A stretch of DNA of 64,000 bases from Motiliproteus sp. MSK22-1 (lineage in GTDB: Bacteria; Pseudomonadota; Gammaproteobacteria; Pseudomonadales; Balneatricaceae), in assembly GCF_001968815.1 (NCBI RefSeq), contig NZ_MIEQ01000062.1:51519-115518 (forward strand). The letters run 5' to 3'. The notes beneath the pieces are model-generated. The model was not told the DNA's origin. It did not search any database and saw only the letters and a program-made list of their open reading frames with translations. The position numbers were made by a program, and so were the translations under genes. Below, piece after piece: positions 48,807 to 58,333 of this stretch; position 1 is the first letter of the stretch, and every line of letters starts with the position of its first letter.

Positions 48807-49160
48807 ATGGCTCATGAAGATGTAGATACGGTCAGTTTCAAAACAGACCGAAATTTCTATGACGATGAACATTTCCCTTACGGTTTTGACCGTAGCGGGG
48901 AGTTTACTCTTAATCAAGCGCAACTGCTGACTAAGCATGGCCATGCATACAAGGCCCTGGCTTTTGGTGAGCGCGAACCTGTAACTGAAGCAGAGCAGCA
49001 ATTTGTAAACTTCTGCCTAAGTGGAGAAAAAGCAGAAAGTATTCACGAAAAAACATGGAAGCGATACACAGATAACTGCAATACTGCTTTTATCTACCAT
49101 TCTGTCGCACTCAGCCGGCAGTCCGATTATATGGATGATTATCCGCTAGATACGGATTAA
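48807..49160 (+). CDS. maoP: MaoP-family (DUF413/YifE) protein, macrodomain Ori organiser
   Basis: The protein matches the MaoP/DUF413 family: KTDRNFYDDEHFPYGFDRSG, FTLNQAQLLTKHGHAYKAL and FGEREPVTEAEQQFV are close to E. coli MaoP. I chose the ATG at 48807 (117 residues, MAHEDVDTVSF), near the E. coli length of 112. The frame is open to 48762, but the extra residues are unlike the family. In E. coli MaoP organises the Ori macrodomain together with a nearby site, maoS. It diverges from hdfR with a 130-base spacer. Confidence 0.88.
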   Translation: MAHEDVDTVSFKTDRNFYDDEHFPYGFDRSGEFTLNQAQLLTKHGHAYKALAFGEREPVTEAEQQFVNFCLSGEKAESIHEKTWKRYTDNCNTAFIYHSVALSRQSDYMDDYPLDTD

Positions 49161-49255
49161 TTTTTGGCTCAAAGGGCGGGGAAAGCAAGCCTCGTCCTTA
49201 GCTGAGCTGGAATGAGGTCCCTTCCTCGTTCCTTATCCATTGACGGACCGCACAA

Positions 49256-49274
49256 ACAAGGCTTTTTGCCTTGT
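49256..49274. terminator. Hairpin ACAAGGC-TTTTT-GCCTTGT
   Basis: A perfect 7-bp stem encloses a T5 loop, about 95 bases after maoP. It lacks a T-tail downstream but could end transcripts arriving from either side (maoP from the left, the GGCT-like gene from the right). Confidence 0.35.
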
Positions 49275-49342
49275 TGATCATCCTGCTATTATCGATAGGT
49301 TGATAGTAATGACGGGGTATCTATTTATACATAGCGCTGTAT

Positions 49343-49957
49343 CTATACGTTGAGGTTCCAGCCCAGCAGAGTGCCTTCACTCAACTCTGGAAGCTTCTGG
49401 CGCTGACTATAATTCAGAATAGCCTGTAAGAGTGCTTGCTGTCGGTTTGCACGTTCCATATCCTCGTCGGCTAGAACCCTAAGTTGATTCAACTGTTGCT
49501 GATACACTGCTGGAAATTTTAAGTAGTCACTGCCTGCCACAACTAATGCCTGATACCAATCAAATGGCTTCAGCGCATCGTCAATATTCTCGGATTTGGC
49601 CTGGTAGCTATAGGCTAACCGGCGTTGACCATCTAGCTCTATTTCTAAGATAACTCGTTCATAGCCTCCTTCTAATATGTCTAATTGTTGAATTTCATTA
49701 TCTCCCAGCTGATACAAGGCGCCAAAGCACAAATGCTTGATCTTCTGTTCGCTATTGTTTGCCGGTTGAGTGGGGCTGCTGGGAAATATCAGATTACATT
49801 TACCGGTGCCATCCTGGCCCCGTTTATGAAATCTCAGCTGGCAGCCATTTAATTGAATCGTTGCTGTTAATTGGCTTTTCGGTAGCCGAGTAGAAAGCCT
49901 CAATGGGTGTAAGTTGGAGCCATAGGCCAAGTATAAGGGGATATTGTTAACGGCCAT
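49343..49957 (-). CDS. Gamma-glutamylcyclotransferase-like (GGCT/AIG2 fold) protein
   Basis: The 204-residue protein begins with the substrate-binding YLAYGSNLHPLRLSTRLP of the GGCT fold, in which YGSN binds the gamma-glutamyl group. It continues with HKRGQDGTGKCNLIF, CFGALYQLGDNEIQQLDILE (the acidic residues include the likely catalytic glutamate) and LEGGYERVILEIELDG. It is longer than the usual core and has an extra helical C-terminal part. The true substrate is uncertain. A duplicated membrane protein gene lies 8 bases upstream on the same strand. Confidence 0.85.
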   Translation of the reverse strand: MAVNNIPLYLAYGSNLHPLRLSTRLPKSQLTATIQLNGCQLRFHKRGQDGTGKCNLIFPSSPTQPANNSEQKIKHLCFGALYQLGDNEIQQLDILEGGYERVILEIELDGQRRLAYSYQAKSENIDDALKPFDWYQALVVAGSDYLKFPAVYQQQLNQLRVLADEDMERANRQQALLQAILNYSQRQKLPELSEGTLLGWNLNV

Positions 49958-49965
49958 TGTGACAA

Positions 49966-50502
49966 TTAACTGTGCTGATAAAAAGGGCTGTGATGTTCAC
50001 TATAGCCATTATGCTCTTTGATAGACTGATGCTCTCGATCGGTCTGAGTCCTTGGATAACTGCGATCACCTTTATGGCTATGGTAGCCCCTGTAATAGCC
50101 ACGCATTATCCAGATTAGTATCCCGCTAATGGCCAGTAGTGCAGTGGCCATGAGCATCAGGTCAAGGTAAATAACCTGAGAAGAGTAGCGATAGCAGAGC
50201 CCGCTTACAAGCAGGTAAGCAAAGGGCAGAGCTTCGTAGATGGGGGTAGGGAGACCTTTGGGCTCCTGATAGTAAGCTAAAGCCTGATCCAGAGGTTTAA
50301 GGTGGTTACGGTAGCAGGCGGCGGGACTGTGGCGACTATACTGCCCTCTGTAGATTGCCCGCACAATCCATATTATGGCACCGGCACTGTATAACAGTAG
50401 CGCAGAAACAAAGAGTAGCAGTGAAGGGGCCTCCAGTATCAGTAGTAAACCAGTGACCACATAGGCATAGGGCTGGGCTTCATAGACAGGCTTGGGAATC
50501 AT
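49966..50502 (-). CDS. Membrane protein of two tandem repeats, function unknown
   Basis: The 178-residue protein is an internal duplication. Residues 3-55 (from PKPVYEAQPYAYVVTGLLLI to IWIVRAIYRGQY) and 85-141 (from PTPIYEALPFAYLLVSG to LIWIMRGYYRGYH) share a Y-E-A-x-P-[YF]-A-Y start and end in a Trp-containing helix with a basic RGxY stop. Each repeat would form about two membrane helices. The tail is hydrophilic and His-rich. I do not recognise a family. GTGAGG precedes the ATG. A start-less ORF ends 8 bases upstream. Confidence 0.7.
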   Translation of the reverse strand: MIPKPVYEAQPYAYVVTGLLLILEAPSLLLFVSALLLYSAGAIIWIVRAIYRGQYSRHSPAACYRNHLKPLDQALAYYQEPKGLPTPIYEALPFAYLLVSGLCYRYSSQVIYLDLMLMATALLAISGILIWIMRGYYRGYHSHKGDRSYPRTQTDREHQSIKEHNGYSEHHSPFYQHS

Positions 50503-50510
50503 CGCGCAGA

Positions 50511-50804
50511 CTACCTCACTCTACCGTACTTCTCTGGATCTTTTCGAAAGTCCGATGGAAAAATATCGGGCTTAGGAACAAACTCCTTAGTAGGGCTTTT
50601 TCTAACCGGACTTATAGTTAAGCAGCCGGGAGAAAAATCTTCCAGCAGAAAAGTGGCGCTAGTTGCCGCCGATTTTTCTCCAGGCCAGATGTTCTCTGAG
50701 TTGCTCCACTGTAAATAATTTTCTGCAACGATATCCCCTGCTGTTAGCTGATAGCGAGCGGTTGAAGGGCGTATCTGGTAGTAAAAATAAGCTTTAGAAA
50801 GTGG
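50511..50804 (-). pseudogene. Start-less 97-codon ORF, probable gene remnant
   Basis: On the minus strand a frame without stops runs 97 codons from 50804 to a TAG at 50511-50513, with no ATG, GTG or TTG until the second-last codon. The translation reads like a normal soluble protein (AYFYYQIRPSTARYQLTAGD, QWSNSENIWPGEKSAATSAT, ending KDPEKYGRVR). The stop is 8 bases before the ATG of the next gene and the SD of that gene overlaps it, an operon-like layout. A short hydrophobic frame beginning ATG near 50877 (MLILKSPVYLRLGSALL) lies upstream, out of frame and followed by stops, and could be its displaced N-terminus. I infer a 5'-degraded gene; an unusual start codon is the alternative. The remaining bases to 50886 hold a weak AGCCC/GGGCT hairpin. 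Confidence 0.45.
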
Positions 50805-50886
50805 TTAAGCTACTTATAAAAAATAGAAATAATCAGAGAAGTGCAGAGCCCAGTCTGAGATACACCGGGCTTTTCAAGATCAGCAT

Positions 50887-52221
50887 TTAGCGCTGGAAGG
50901 GATAAACAGTGCCGAGTTGCAGAATCTGTGTCAGTTCGTCCAGGGCACTTCGTGATTCCATCAGTAGCTGTGGATCTGCCAGGTCATTTTCTGATAGTTG
51001 ATCACGGTAGTGTTTCTCAATCCACTGGTCCAATTGCTGATAGAGCTGATCATTAATCAGAGTTGAAGGATTAACAGCTTTTAGCTCTTCTTCTGTTAAT
51101 ACGATCCGCAGTCGCAGACAAGCAGGGCCGCCGCCGTTGCGCATGCTTTGCTTCAAGTCCATTACTTCAAAACCGCCAATGGGGTTATCGGTGGCAACGA
51201 CCTCTTCAAGGTAACTTCTTACGGCCGAGTTTTGTTGGCATTCTTCCGGTACCAGCAAGGTCATATGGTCGTCAGTGATATTCAGTAGCTGGCTGTTAAA
51301 TAAATAGCTGCCTACCACATCGTTGACACTGAGCCGGTCGCTGGCCACTTCTACCACGTGAAAATCACCATCAAAAGCCCGTTTCAGATCATTGTAGAGT
51401 TTGTCCTTGTTCAGGTAGGCCTGTTCGTGACAGAACAAAAGATTGCGATTCCCAACGCCGATAACGTCATTGTGGAAGACTCCCTGATCAATGACATCAG
51501 GATTCTGTTGTGCGTAGATTACATCCTGGCTGTTGAGGCGATGGCTACGAGCAATAGACTCTGAGGCTTCGAACGTGTGCCGGGCAGGGAACTTGATGGG
51601 TTTTGGTTTGCTGTCGTCAAAGGCATAACGACCAAAGACAAACATTTCGATACCGAAATCACCGTAGTCTTTGCAGAATCGGGTGTGGTTGGCTGCTCCC
51701 TCATCACCAAAGTGCTCAACACCGGGCAGCGCCTGATGATGAACAAAATAACGATGGTCCGGGAAGCTGGCCTTGAGGATGCGCCCGGTTACATCATGCT
51801 CAATAGAGCGATGGAACTTGTTGGTCAGGTTTGCCGGGGTAAAGTGTACCCGCCGATCAAGGGTGTCTGCACTGGGAGAAACCGTTGCAGCGTTGGCTGT
51901 CCACATACTTGAGGCCGAGCAGCAGGCTGCCAGTACACGAGGCATCTGCTGCGCAGCCTGGGCTAGAACCTGCGCATCGCTCCCCGAGAAACCCAGGCGA
52001 CGAAGAGTATGAATATCAGGACGTTCCTGAGGTGCCAGTACACCCTGAACCAGGCCAAGATCGGCCAGTTTTTTCATCTTCGCCAAGCCTTGTTTGGCGG
52101 CAAGTTTAGGGTTGGAGGTAGCAGCCTGATTGCGGGAAGAGGCGATATTGCCGAAGGATAGACCGCTGTAGTTATGGGTTGGCCCGACCAGACCGTCAAA
52201 ATTCGCTTCAAATGCTCTCAT
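50887..52221 (-). CDS. astB: N-succinylarginine dihydrolase AstB
   Basis: AstB converts N2-succinylarginine to N2-succinylornithine, CO2 and ammonia, the second step of the arginine succinyltransferase pathway. The 444-residue protein starts [20 protein letters not shown]. It has [20 protein letters not shown] and the catalytic cysteine in [16 protein letters not shown]. Histidines and acidic residues typical of the amidinotransferase fold are in [23 protein letters not shown] positions (here [17 protein letters not shown]). Length is normal. It is the last gene of the operon on the minus strand. Confidence 0.97.
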   Translation of the reverse strand: MRAFEANFDGLVGPTHNYSGLSFGNIASSRNQAATSNPKLAAKQGLAKMKKLADLGLVQGVLAPQERPDIHTLRRLGFSGSDAQVLAQAAQQMPRVLAACCSASSMWTANAATVSPSADTLDRRVHFTPANLTNKFHRSIEHDVTGRILKASFPDHRYFVHHQALPGVEHFGDEGAANHTRFCKDYGDFGIEMFVFGRYAFDDSKPKPIKFPARHTFEASESIARSHRLNSQDVIYAQQNPDVIDQGVFHNDVIGVGNRNLLFCHEQAYLNKDKLYNDLKRAFDGDFHVVEVASDRLSVNDVVGSYLFNSQLLNITDDHMTLLVPEECQQNSAVRSYLEEVVATDNPIGGFEVMDLKQSMRNGGGPACLRLRIVLTEEELKAVNPSTLINDQLYQQLDQWIEKHYRDQLSENDLADPQLLMESRSALDELTQILQLGTVYPFQR

Positions 52222-52283
52222 GATGTTACCTCTATACGGAAGAACCGGGTTCTCCCGCTCAATAATTATTATTTAACGGCCTT

Positions 52284-53807
52284 TTAGATGGTGAGTCCGG
52301 GGGCGAAACTTGCGGGCAACTCAACCTGGTCAGCCTCAATACCGGAGACCGGGAATGCACAGTAGTCCGCTGCGTAATAGGCGCTGGCCCGATGGTTTCC
52401 GCTGGCACCGATACCACCAAACGGCGCTGCACTGCTGGCACCGGTAATCTGACGGTTCCAGTTAACGATACCGGCACGAATCTGGCGGTAGAAGGTTTCG
52501 TACTTGTCCCGATTGTCGCTGAGCAATCCGGCAGACAGACCATAGCTGGTGCGGTTGGCCAGCTCGATGGCCTGTTCGAAATCATCGTAACGGACGAGTT
52601 GCAGCAGCGGACCGAAATACTCTTCATCCGGCAGCTCTTCGATCTGGGTTACGTCAATCAATCCGGGCGTAACCAGACCCGTGCCGGTTTCCAGCTTGCG
52701 TAACTCTGTCAGGCTATTTCCACCGAGTTCCACGAGCCTGGCTTGAGCGGCGACCATTCCGTCAGCAGCCTGTTCCGAGATCAGTGAGCCCATAAAGGGT
52801 TGATCCTGATCGTCACTGCGACCAACTTTGATAAGCTTCACTGCGCTGACCAGAGCAGCGACAAACTCATCGCCTGCTTCAGTGTTGGGTACATAGAGGC
52901 GACGGGCGCAGGTGCAACGCTGACCGGAGGTAATGTAGGCTGACTGAATGGTATCGTGGACAGCCGCTTTGATATTGGCGACCTCGTCAACGATCAGTGG
53001 ATTGTTACCACCCATTTCCAGCGCCAGAATTTTACCCGGGTGCCCTGCGAACTGTTCGTGTAACAGGTGGCCGGTACGGGAGCTGCCTGTAAAGAACAAT
53101 CCATCCAGCTCAGGATCTGAAGCCAGTGCCATGCCAGTCTCTTTTTCTCCCTGAACCAGATTAAGGACACCCTTAGGCAGACCTGCCTGTTGCCAAAGCT
53201 GCATAACCGCTTCAGAAACCATTGGCGTCAGTTCGCTTGGCTTTAACACGACGGTGTTGCCTGCCAGCAACGCTGGAATTATATGTCCGTTGGGGAGATG
53301 ACCTGGAAAGTTATAGGGACCAAATACGGCAACAACTCCATGGGGCTTGTGGCGTAAAACAGCCCGGGCGCTGCCCATTTCAGATTCCCGCTCACCGGTT
53401 CGCTCCTGATGGGCTGTTATGGAAATTTCAACCTTGCCAATCATTGCACCAGCTTCGGTAATGGTTTCCCACTGCGGTTTACCGGTTTCCAGCGAGATGA
53501 TCCGTGCAATTTCCTCTTTGGCATTAGTCAGACACTCGCCAAACTTGCGGATTAATGCAATTCGCTCGTCTATGGAGGTTTCCGACCAGCCCTTAAAGGC
53601 TTTACGGGCTGCTTTAACCGCTGACTTGACCTGATCGGCGTCTGCGCTATGTCCCTGCCAGACGGGTATGGCCGTGCTGCTGTTGAGGGCCGGATTCATT
53701 GATGCGAATGACTTGCCGTTACCTGCAAGCCACTGACCGTCGATAAACAGGGTATCAGATGGCGCCTTATCAGCTGATGTAATGTTACTCGGTACAGTGC
53801 CAAACAT
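52284..53807 (-). CDS. astD: N-succinylglutamate 5-semialdehyde dehydrogenase AstD
   Basis: AstD oxidises succinylglutamate semialdehyde to succinylglutamate with NAD, the fourth step of the pathway. The 507-residue protein is about 15-20 residues longer than usual at the N-terminus. Conserved blocks are [29 protein letters not shown]264 in [10 protein letters not shown] and the catalytic cysteine C298 in [10 protein letters not shown]. The C-terminal [20 protein letters not shown] is diagnostic. It starts 2 bases after the aruG stop. astC (the transaminase) and astE are not in this window. Confidence 0.97.
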   Translation of the reverse strand: MFGTVPSNITSADKAPSDTLFIDGQWLAGNGKSFASMNPALNSSTAIPVWQGHSADADQVKSAVKAARKAFKGWSETSIDERIALIRKFGECLTNAKEEIARIISLETGKPQWETITEAGAMIGKVEISITAHQERTGERESEMGSARAVLRHKPHGVVAVFGPYNFPGHLPNGHIIPALLAGNTVVLKPSELTPMVSEAVMQLWQQAGLPKGVLNLVQGEKETGMALASDPELDGLFFTGSSRTGHLLHEQFAGHPGKILALEMGGNNPLIVDEVANIKAAVHDTIQSAYITSGQRCTCARRLYVPNTEAGDEFVAALVSAVKLIKVGRSDDQDQPFMGSLISEQAADGMVAAQARLVELGGNSLTELRKLETGTGLVTPGLIDVTQIEELPDEEYFGPLLQLVRYDDFEQAIELANRTSYGLSAGLLSDNRDKYETFYRQIRAGIVNWNRQITGASSAAPFGGIGASGNHRASAYYAADYCAFPVSGIEADQVELPASFAPGLTI

Positions 53808-53809
53808 AA

Positions 53810-54835
53810 TCAGAATCTCCTTTGTGCAGACAGGGGCACAATACGTAAGGTATCCCCGGCTTTAACGTTGAGTGCCTCGGCAATCGCCGGGGTGATAGAT
53901 ACAATATGGTTGCCTTCAAGCGTCACGGGGCTCATGCAACAGCGGAAGTCGTTAAAGCCAGTGGTGGAGATCAGGTAGAGTTCTCCGCTGCCAACCTGAT
54001 CATCCACATGTGCTTTAACGTAACGACTCTCGCGAATAGCCCTTACATCCTTAACAGGGGCTTCCAGCAGCGGTCCCCCATCGAAGATATCTACATAGCC
54101 GGTATAACGCAGGCCTTCTCCTTCCAGTAGTTTACGGGCCGGGGTGGTATTGTCATGAGTCTGACCGATAACCTCCTGGGCCGACTCGGGCAACAGGTTG
54201 GTGTAAATTGTGTGCTTGGGCATCAACTCGGCAATAAATACTTTATTTGTCGATGAGCGGCGATCAGCATGGGCAAAGTCTATGGAGAAAAAATGCCGCC
54301 CCAACCCTTCCCAAAACGGTGAAACGCCATTTTCATCCGAGTAGCCGCGCATTTCGGCTATCAGACCGTCATTAAAGCGCTGGGGGAATTCCGCCATAAA
54401 CATAAAGCGGGATTTGGACAGCAGAGAGCCATTCTTGCTGTGACGGAAATCCGGATCCAGAAACAGGGTACAGAGTTCAGAAAAACCAGTGTGATCATTG
54501 CTGATAGACAGGGTGCTTATACGGTTATAAACGTTTAGTTCCCGCGATGCCTGGACCAGAGTACCGACCCGGTAGTTATACCAGGGGTCCTGCAGACCTA
54601 CCGCAGATTCAATTGCACTAATGCCGACGACCTGTTGGCTTTCAGTATCTTCCATCACAAATAAATAGAGGGCTTCTTCCGGTGTCTCTTCACCAAAAGC
54701 GGCCATGGCTGCATCCAGCTTGCCACGAACCTGCTGTTCGTCGTCCTGCAGAGACGTAAATCCGGTGCCCGTTTTTCGGGATAGCTCTCTAAGCGCATCC
54801 CAGTCATCGGCCTGTATCGGTCTAACTACCATCAT
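53810..54835 (-). CDS. aruG: Arginine N-succinyltransferase, beta subunit
   Basis: This is one of two paralogous AstA-type subunits. The beta assignment rests on similarity to P. aeruginosa AruG: the start [60 protein letters not shown] and the end VPLSAQRRF. The enzyme transfers succinyl from succinyl-CoA to arginine, the first step of the pathway. The 341-residue length is normal. It lies 109 bases downstream of aruF and 2 bases upstream of astD. Confidence 0.95.
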   Translation of the reverse strand: MMVVRPIQADDWDALRELSRKTGTGFTSLQDDEQQVRGKLDAAMAAFGEETPEEALYLFVMEDTESQQVVGISAIESAVGLQDPWYNYRVGTLVQASRELNVYNRISTLSISNDHTGFSELCTLFLDPDFRHSKNGSLLSKSRFMFMAEFPQRFNDGLIAEMRGYSDENGVSPFWEGLGRHFFSIDFAHADRRSSTNKVFIAELMPKHTIYTNLLPESAQEVIGQTHDNTTPARKLLEGEGLRYTGYVDIFDGGPLLEAPVKDVRAIRESRYVKAHVDDQVGSGELYLISTTGFNDFRCCMSPVTLEGNHIVSITPAIAEALNVKAGDTLRIVPLSAQRRF

Positions 54836-54944
54836 TGTCTGTCTTCTGCCTCATGTTTAATCGGTGGATAACTGCTTGATCTCAGTGTTCTGAACGAGCA
54901 AGCTCCCAATCATGTTTTATCTTTTACGTGTCCCGTGATCTCAA

Positions 54945-55991
54945 CTACTTGTGACCCAACTCTCTGGGATCAAGTGCTAAGAGACGAACCTGATCGCTAT
55001 CTGTAACCAATAACTGCGCTGCCTGCTCGGGAGAAAGTTGTGGATCTTTCGGGTCCAGTTGCAGCATCAGGCAGCGGTAATCCAGTAGTTTGGTGTTGCT
55101 GATCATGATCCAGGGCCGGTTGTTGTCAGTGTCTTTTGCCCCAGTGGCGGCTATGCGGACCTGCGTTAAGCGGCTGTCGGATATGGAACGGATATCTTCT
55201 GTCCGGGCTTCAATAGTTGGCCCCCCATCAAAGATGTCAACATAACCCCGATACTTGAATCCCTCGCTTTCCAGCAGGCACATAATGTCTTCCACGTCAG
55301 GACGGGGCTGACCCAGGGCTCTTTGAGCTTCTTCACTCAACAGCGGTACATATACGGGGTAATGAGGCATTAAATCAGCGACAAAACTCTTTGAATTAAT
55401 CCCGGTCAGATAGTTTGCCTTGGCAAAGTCCATACTGAAGAAGTGTTTGCCAAGACATTCCCAGAAAGGAGAACGGTTATCTTCATCCACCGGGCCTTGC
55501 AGTTCCGCCAGTGTGCGGGGAGAAAATCGTTCTGGGTTCTGGGCCATAAACAACATTCGCGCCCGGGAAAGCAGGTGAAGGTTCTCCAGACTGCGCCAGT
55601 CTTTATCCAAAAATAGCGTGCAGAAGCGTGAAGCACCGGTGTAGTCCTGACAAAGATGCAAGGCAGGGATACGGTTGTGGATCTGCATTTCTGCTGACGC
55701 ATGGACCACTTCATCAATACGGTAACTATAAAACGGCGAGCCTAGCCCTACAGCTGCATCAATACCGGAAACACCCACAATTCGGTTGCTGTCTGTATCT
55801 TCGAGAACAAAGTGATAGCTCTCCTGTTCACCGCGTTCGACCTCTTTGCGCAGGGACTGCTGAGTCTGACCGATCAGCTCACTCAGGTGATCCCGATTAG
55901 CGGGCAGAGTTGTCATGCTGCCACCGGAGACAACGGCCAATCGTTCCAGATCCTGAATGTCAGCGTAATTGAGGGGGCGAAATATCAGCAT
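54945..55991 (-). CDS. aruF: Arginine/ornithine N-succinyltransferase, alpha subunit
   Basis: This is the second AstA-type paralogue. It resembles P. aeruginosa AruF: SYHFVLEDTDSNRIVGVSGI, FYSYRIDEVVHASAEMQIHN, and the shared [20 protein letters not shown] block. With AruG it should form the hetero-oligomeric succinyltransferase that starts arginine and ornithine breakdown. The protein has 348 residues. It begins 9 bases after the M20 hydrolase stop, consistent with one operon. Confidence 0.94.
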   Translation of the reverse strand: MLIFRPLNYADIQDLERLAVVSGGSMTTLPANRDHLSELIGQTQQSLRKEVERGEQESYHFVLEDTDSNRIVGVSGIDAAVGLGSPFYSYRIDEVVHASAEMQIHNRIPALHLCQDYTGASRFCTLFLDKDWRSLENLHLLSRARMLFMAQNPERFSPRTLAELQGPVDEDNRSPFWECLGKHFFSMDFAKANYLTGINSKSFVADLMPHYPVYVPLLSEEAQRALGQPRPDVEDIMCLLESEGFKYRGYVDIFDGGPTIEARTEDIRSISDSRLTQVRIAATGAKDTDNNRPWIMISNTKLLDYRCLMLQLDPKDPQLSPEQAAQLLVTDSDQVRLLALDPRELGHK

Positions 55992-56000
55992 GTTTGCTCC

Positions 56001-57269
56001 TTAAAGGCGATCTTGCTCGGTAAGATCATTTTCACTGGCGACGTTATTCAGCCAGCTCAGGTCATTACTGGTAGCAAGTTTCATCAATAACAAAGCACTG
56101 AGTTTAGCGCGCTCTGTCAGGCTTTGAACCTTTAAATATTCACTACTGCTATGGATGTCCCCGCCTCGTACTCCCAGAGTATCGACATTAGGAATACCCG
56201 CTGCGGACAGGTTATTACCATCACAGCAGCCTCCGGTCGGTAACCACTGAAGCGTCATACCGAGATCCTCACCACAATCACGAACCAGCTCTAACAGCTT
56301 TTGATTCGCTGGCGTGATGACCTTGGGCTTACGCCCAAAACCGCCGCTGAGCTCCAGTGTGATTCCATCGCGACTGTTAATTTCTTCAGACAGAGTGGAT
56401 AAATGCTCCAGACACCAATGTTCGTCTTCTGGTCGTTCCAAACGGATATTAAAGCGAGACATGCATCGATCAGGAACAGCGTTCACCGCTCCTCCACCCT
56501 GAATAAACCCGGGATTGATCGTTACACCTTCACGCTGGCCATTAAGATCATCCAGAGCACTGATAAAGTCGCTCATAGCCCGGATCGCATTGCGCCCCAG
56601 GTGATGTTCACGGCCTGCATGAGCTGATTTGCCGCCAACAACGACACTGAAATTACCGCTGCCTTTACGCGCTCCAGCCAGGTTTCCGTCCGGGAAGCTG
56701 GGCTCATAAATCAATCCAAGATGACAGCGCGTTGCCGCTTCTGCAATGAGCGGGGCAGAACCAGGAGAGCCAATCTCCTCATCAGGGTTGAACAGTATTT
56801 CCCAGCCAATCTGTTCAGCCCAAGGAGTTCGCTCCAGCGCTCGAAGCGCGTTAAGTAAAACCAGAATGCCACCTTTCAGATCAGTTACTCCGGGGCCGTT
56901 AACGGTTTCACCATCGAGCCAGCGGACTTCCTGAAAAGGGTGGTCAATAGCGAAGACCGTATCCAGGTGGGCACAAAAAAAGATCTGTAATGGCGCATCG
57001 GGACGTTTACCCAAGCGAATGGCTTTGCCTAACTCCAGATAACGTTTCTCACCGTCATCGCCCACCTGTTCATAAGGTGAGACTTCCAGAGCCTCGACCT
57101 CAACATCCAGAGTTTCACGGCAATACTGAGCCAGCACTTCACCCACTCTATTCACACCCGCAGCATTCAGGCTGCCGGAGTTGATATTGGCCAGTTCGAT
57201 GGTTTTGCTCAGCATTTCTTGATACTGACCATCCAGCCAATCAATCCAAGGGGTGAAATCCGTACTCAT
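56001..57269 (-). CDS. M20-family metallohydrolase at head of arginine operon
   Basis: The 422-residue protein has the M20 metal-ligand motifs in order: FFCAHLDTVFAIDHPFQEV, GPGVTDLKGGILVLLNAL, LFNPDEEIGSPGSAPLI (catalytic glutamate) and LGLIYEPSFPDG, with the dimerisation domain between. Near the end are LPTGGCCDGNNLSAAG and RGGDIHSSSEYLKVQS, which carry the last metal histidine. It is closest in layout to carboxypeptidase G2-like deacylases. Being first gene of aruF-aruG-astD-astB, it may act on a pathway intermediate. GGAAGG precedes the ATG at 57269. The exact substrate is unknown. Confidence 0.88.
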   Translation of the reverse strand: MSTDFTPWIDWLDGQYQEMLSKTIELANINSGSLNAAGVNRVGEVLAQYCRETLDVEVEALEVSPYEQVGDDGEKRYLELGKAIRLGKRPDAPLQIFFCAHLDTVFAIDHPFQEVRWLDGETVNGPGVTDLKGGILVLLNALRALERTPWAEQIGWEILFNPDEEIGSPGSAPLIAEAATRCHLGLIYEPSFPDGNLAGARKGSGNFSVVVGGKSAHAGREHHLGRNAIRAMSDFISALDDLNGQREGVTINPGFIQGGGAVNAVPDRCMSRFNIRLERPEDEHWCLEHLSTLSEEINSRDGITLELSGGFGRKPKVITPANQKLLELVRDCGEDLGMTLQWLPTGGCCDGNNLSAAGIPNVDTLGVRGGDIHSSSEYLKVQSLTERAKLSALLLMKLATSNDLSWLNNVASENDLTEQDRL

Positions 57270-57281
57270 GGGGTACCTTCC

Positions 57282-57317
57282 GTCTCTGTTAGTTATTCTG
57301 TCTCTGATAGCTATTCA
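57282..57317. repeat. Two tandem copies of an 18-base repeat in the M20/ast leader
   Basis: GTCTCTGTTAGTTATTCT and GTCTCTGATAGCTATTCA follow each other without a gap, 13 bases upstream of the M20 hydrolase start (minus strand). They differ at three positions. They could be regulator half-sites or a slipped duplication. The rest of the 329-base gap up to the CRISPR repeats contains the array 1 leader and otherwise nothing I can identify. Confidence 0.4.
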
Positions 57318-57519
57318 TTATTAAGTAATCAATGATTTTCCGGTAGACAGACACTGTTAATGATGCGACATGGACTTTCAGGTTTCTGACATTGAGATGG
57401 AAAGTTGAGTGTTTGAAGCCATTTAGCTGCTTCTGATCGGTACCTTAATAACGACTTTCTTGCAGGCAGAGCCCCAGTTGATCTAGGCTTGATGGCGAAT
57501 GTCGATCCACATTCCGCCG

Positions 57520-57598
57520 CTCATTAAAAACGTGGAAAACTGTTGGTAGATTTTGGAAGGCCGTATTTTCTTTTCTAAAACAAATATATAGTTTTAGA
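57520..57598 (+). promoter_or_regulatory. Leader of CRISPR array 1
   Basis: This AT-rich stretch directly precedes the first repeat and is nearly identical to the one before array 2 (58724-58801). The last 60 bases differ at a single position (GGCC versus GGCT), with weaker similarity 18 bases further upstream. Its position and duplication show that it is the leader, and it fixes the array direction as left to right. Confidence 0.8.
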
Positions 57599-58108
57599 GT
57601 GTTCCCCACAGACGTGGGGATGAACCGGAAACACGCTGTAGCGATGGGTGCCGGTGCGAGTGTTCCCCACAGACGTGGGGATGAACCGGAGAGTTTGAAT
57701 GTCTATATCACCTAGCGACTGTGTTCCCCACAGACGTGGGGATGAACCGATTATCCCCATGAAACAGAAGTACCTACTACTGTGTTCCCCACAGACGTGG
57801 GGATGAACCGCCTAGCAGGGAATTTCTTAATACAACTTGAATGTGTTCCCCACAGACGTGGGGATGAACCGGTGAATATAAAAAGCACGGACATGATAAG
57901 AGTGTGTTCCCCACAGACGTGGGGATGAACCGATGGGTCGAATTGTCAAAATTAACCCTGATGGGTGTTCCCCACAGACGTGGGGATGAACCGCTCCTTT
58001 AGTGATGTTCTTGAGAAATTACCGGGTGTTCCCCACAGACGTGGGGATGAACCGGCTCTGATAGAGGATGCCTTCCAGACCAATAAGTGTTCCCCACAGA
58101 CGTGGGGA
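57599..58108 (+). CRISPR. CRISPR array 1, type I-E, 9 repeats and 8 spacers
   Basis: A 29-base repeat starts with GTGTTCCCCACAGACG and ends TGGGGATGAACCG. It occurs at 57599, 57660, 57721, 57782, 57843, 57904, 57965, 58026 and 58087, exactly every 61 bases, so all spacers are 32 bases. The first eight repeats are identical. The ninth matches for 22 bases to 58108 and then diverges. The repeat has a CCCCAC/GTGGGG stem with loop AGAC and the AACCG 3' handle typical of type I-E. All spacers differ; I saw none matching the rest of the window by eye. Confidence 0.98.
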
Positions 58109-58333
58109 GCCCCCTGAATCTGTCCAGCAGACGATGAAAAAGTGAATTTGTAGTGCTTGAGATTCGTCAGCATTGATTGAATGAGACATACAGAACCAAA
58201 AAAAAGTCCAAATGTCTAACCTTGTTAAGGGATCTGCGAATAAGTCTTTTCGGCCTTAGAAAGCTCCCAAAGGGGGGCTATATAGGCCATAGAGAGCACA
58301 ACGAAAATATTTGCTACAGAGTAGAGCAGTTCA

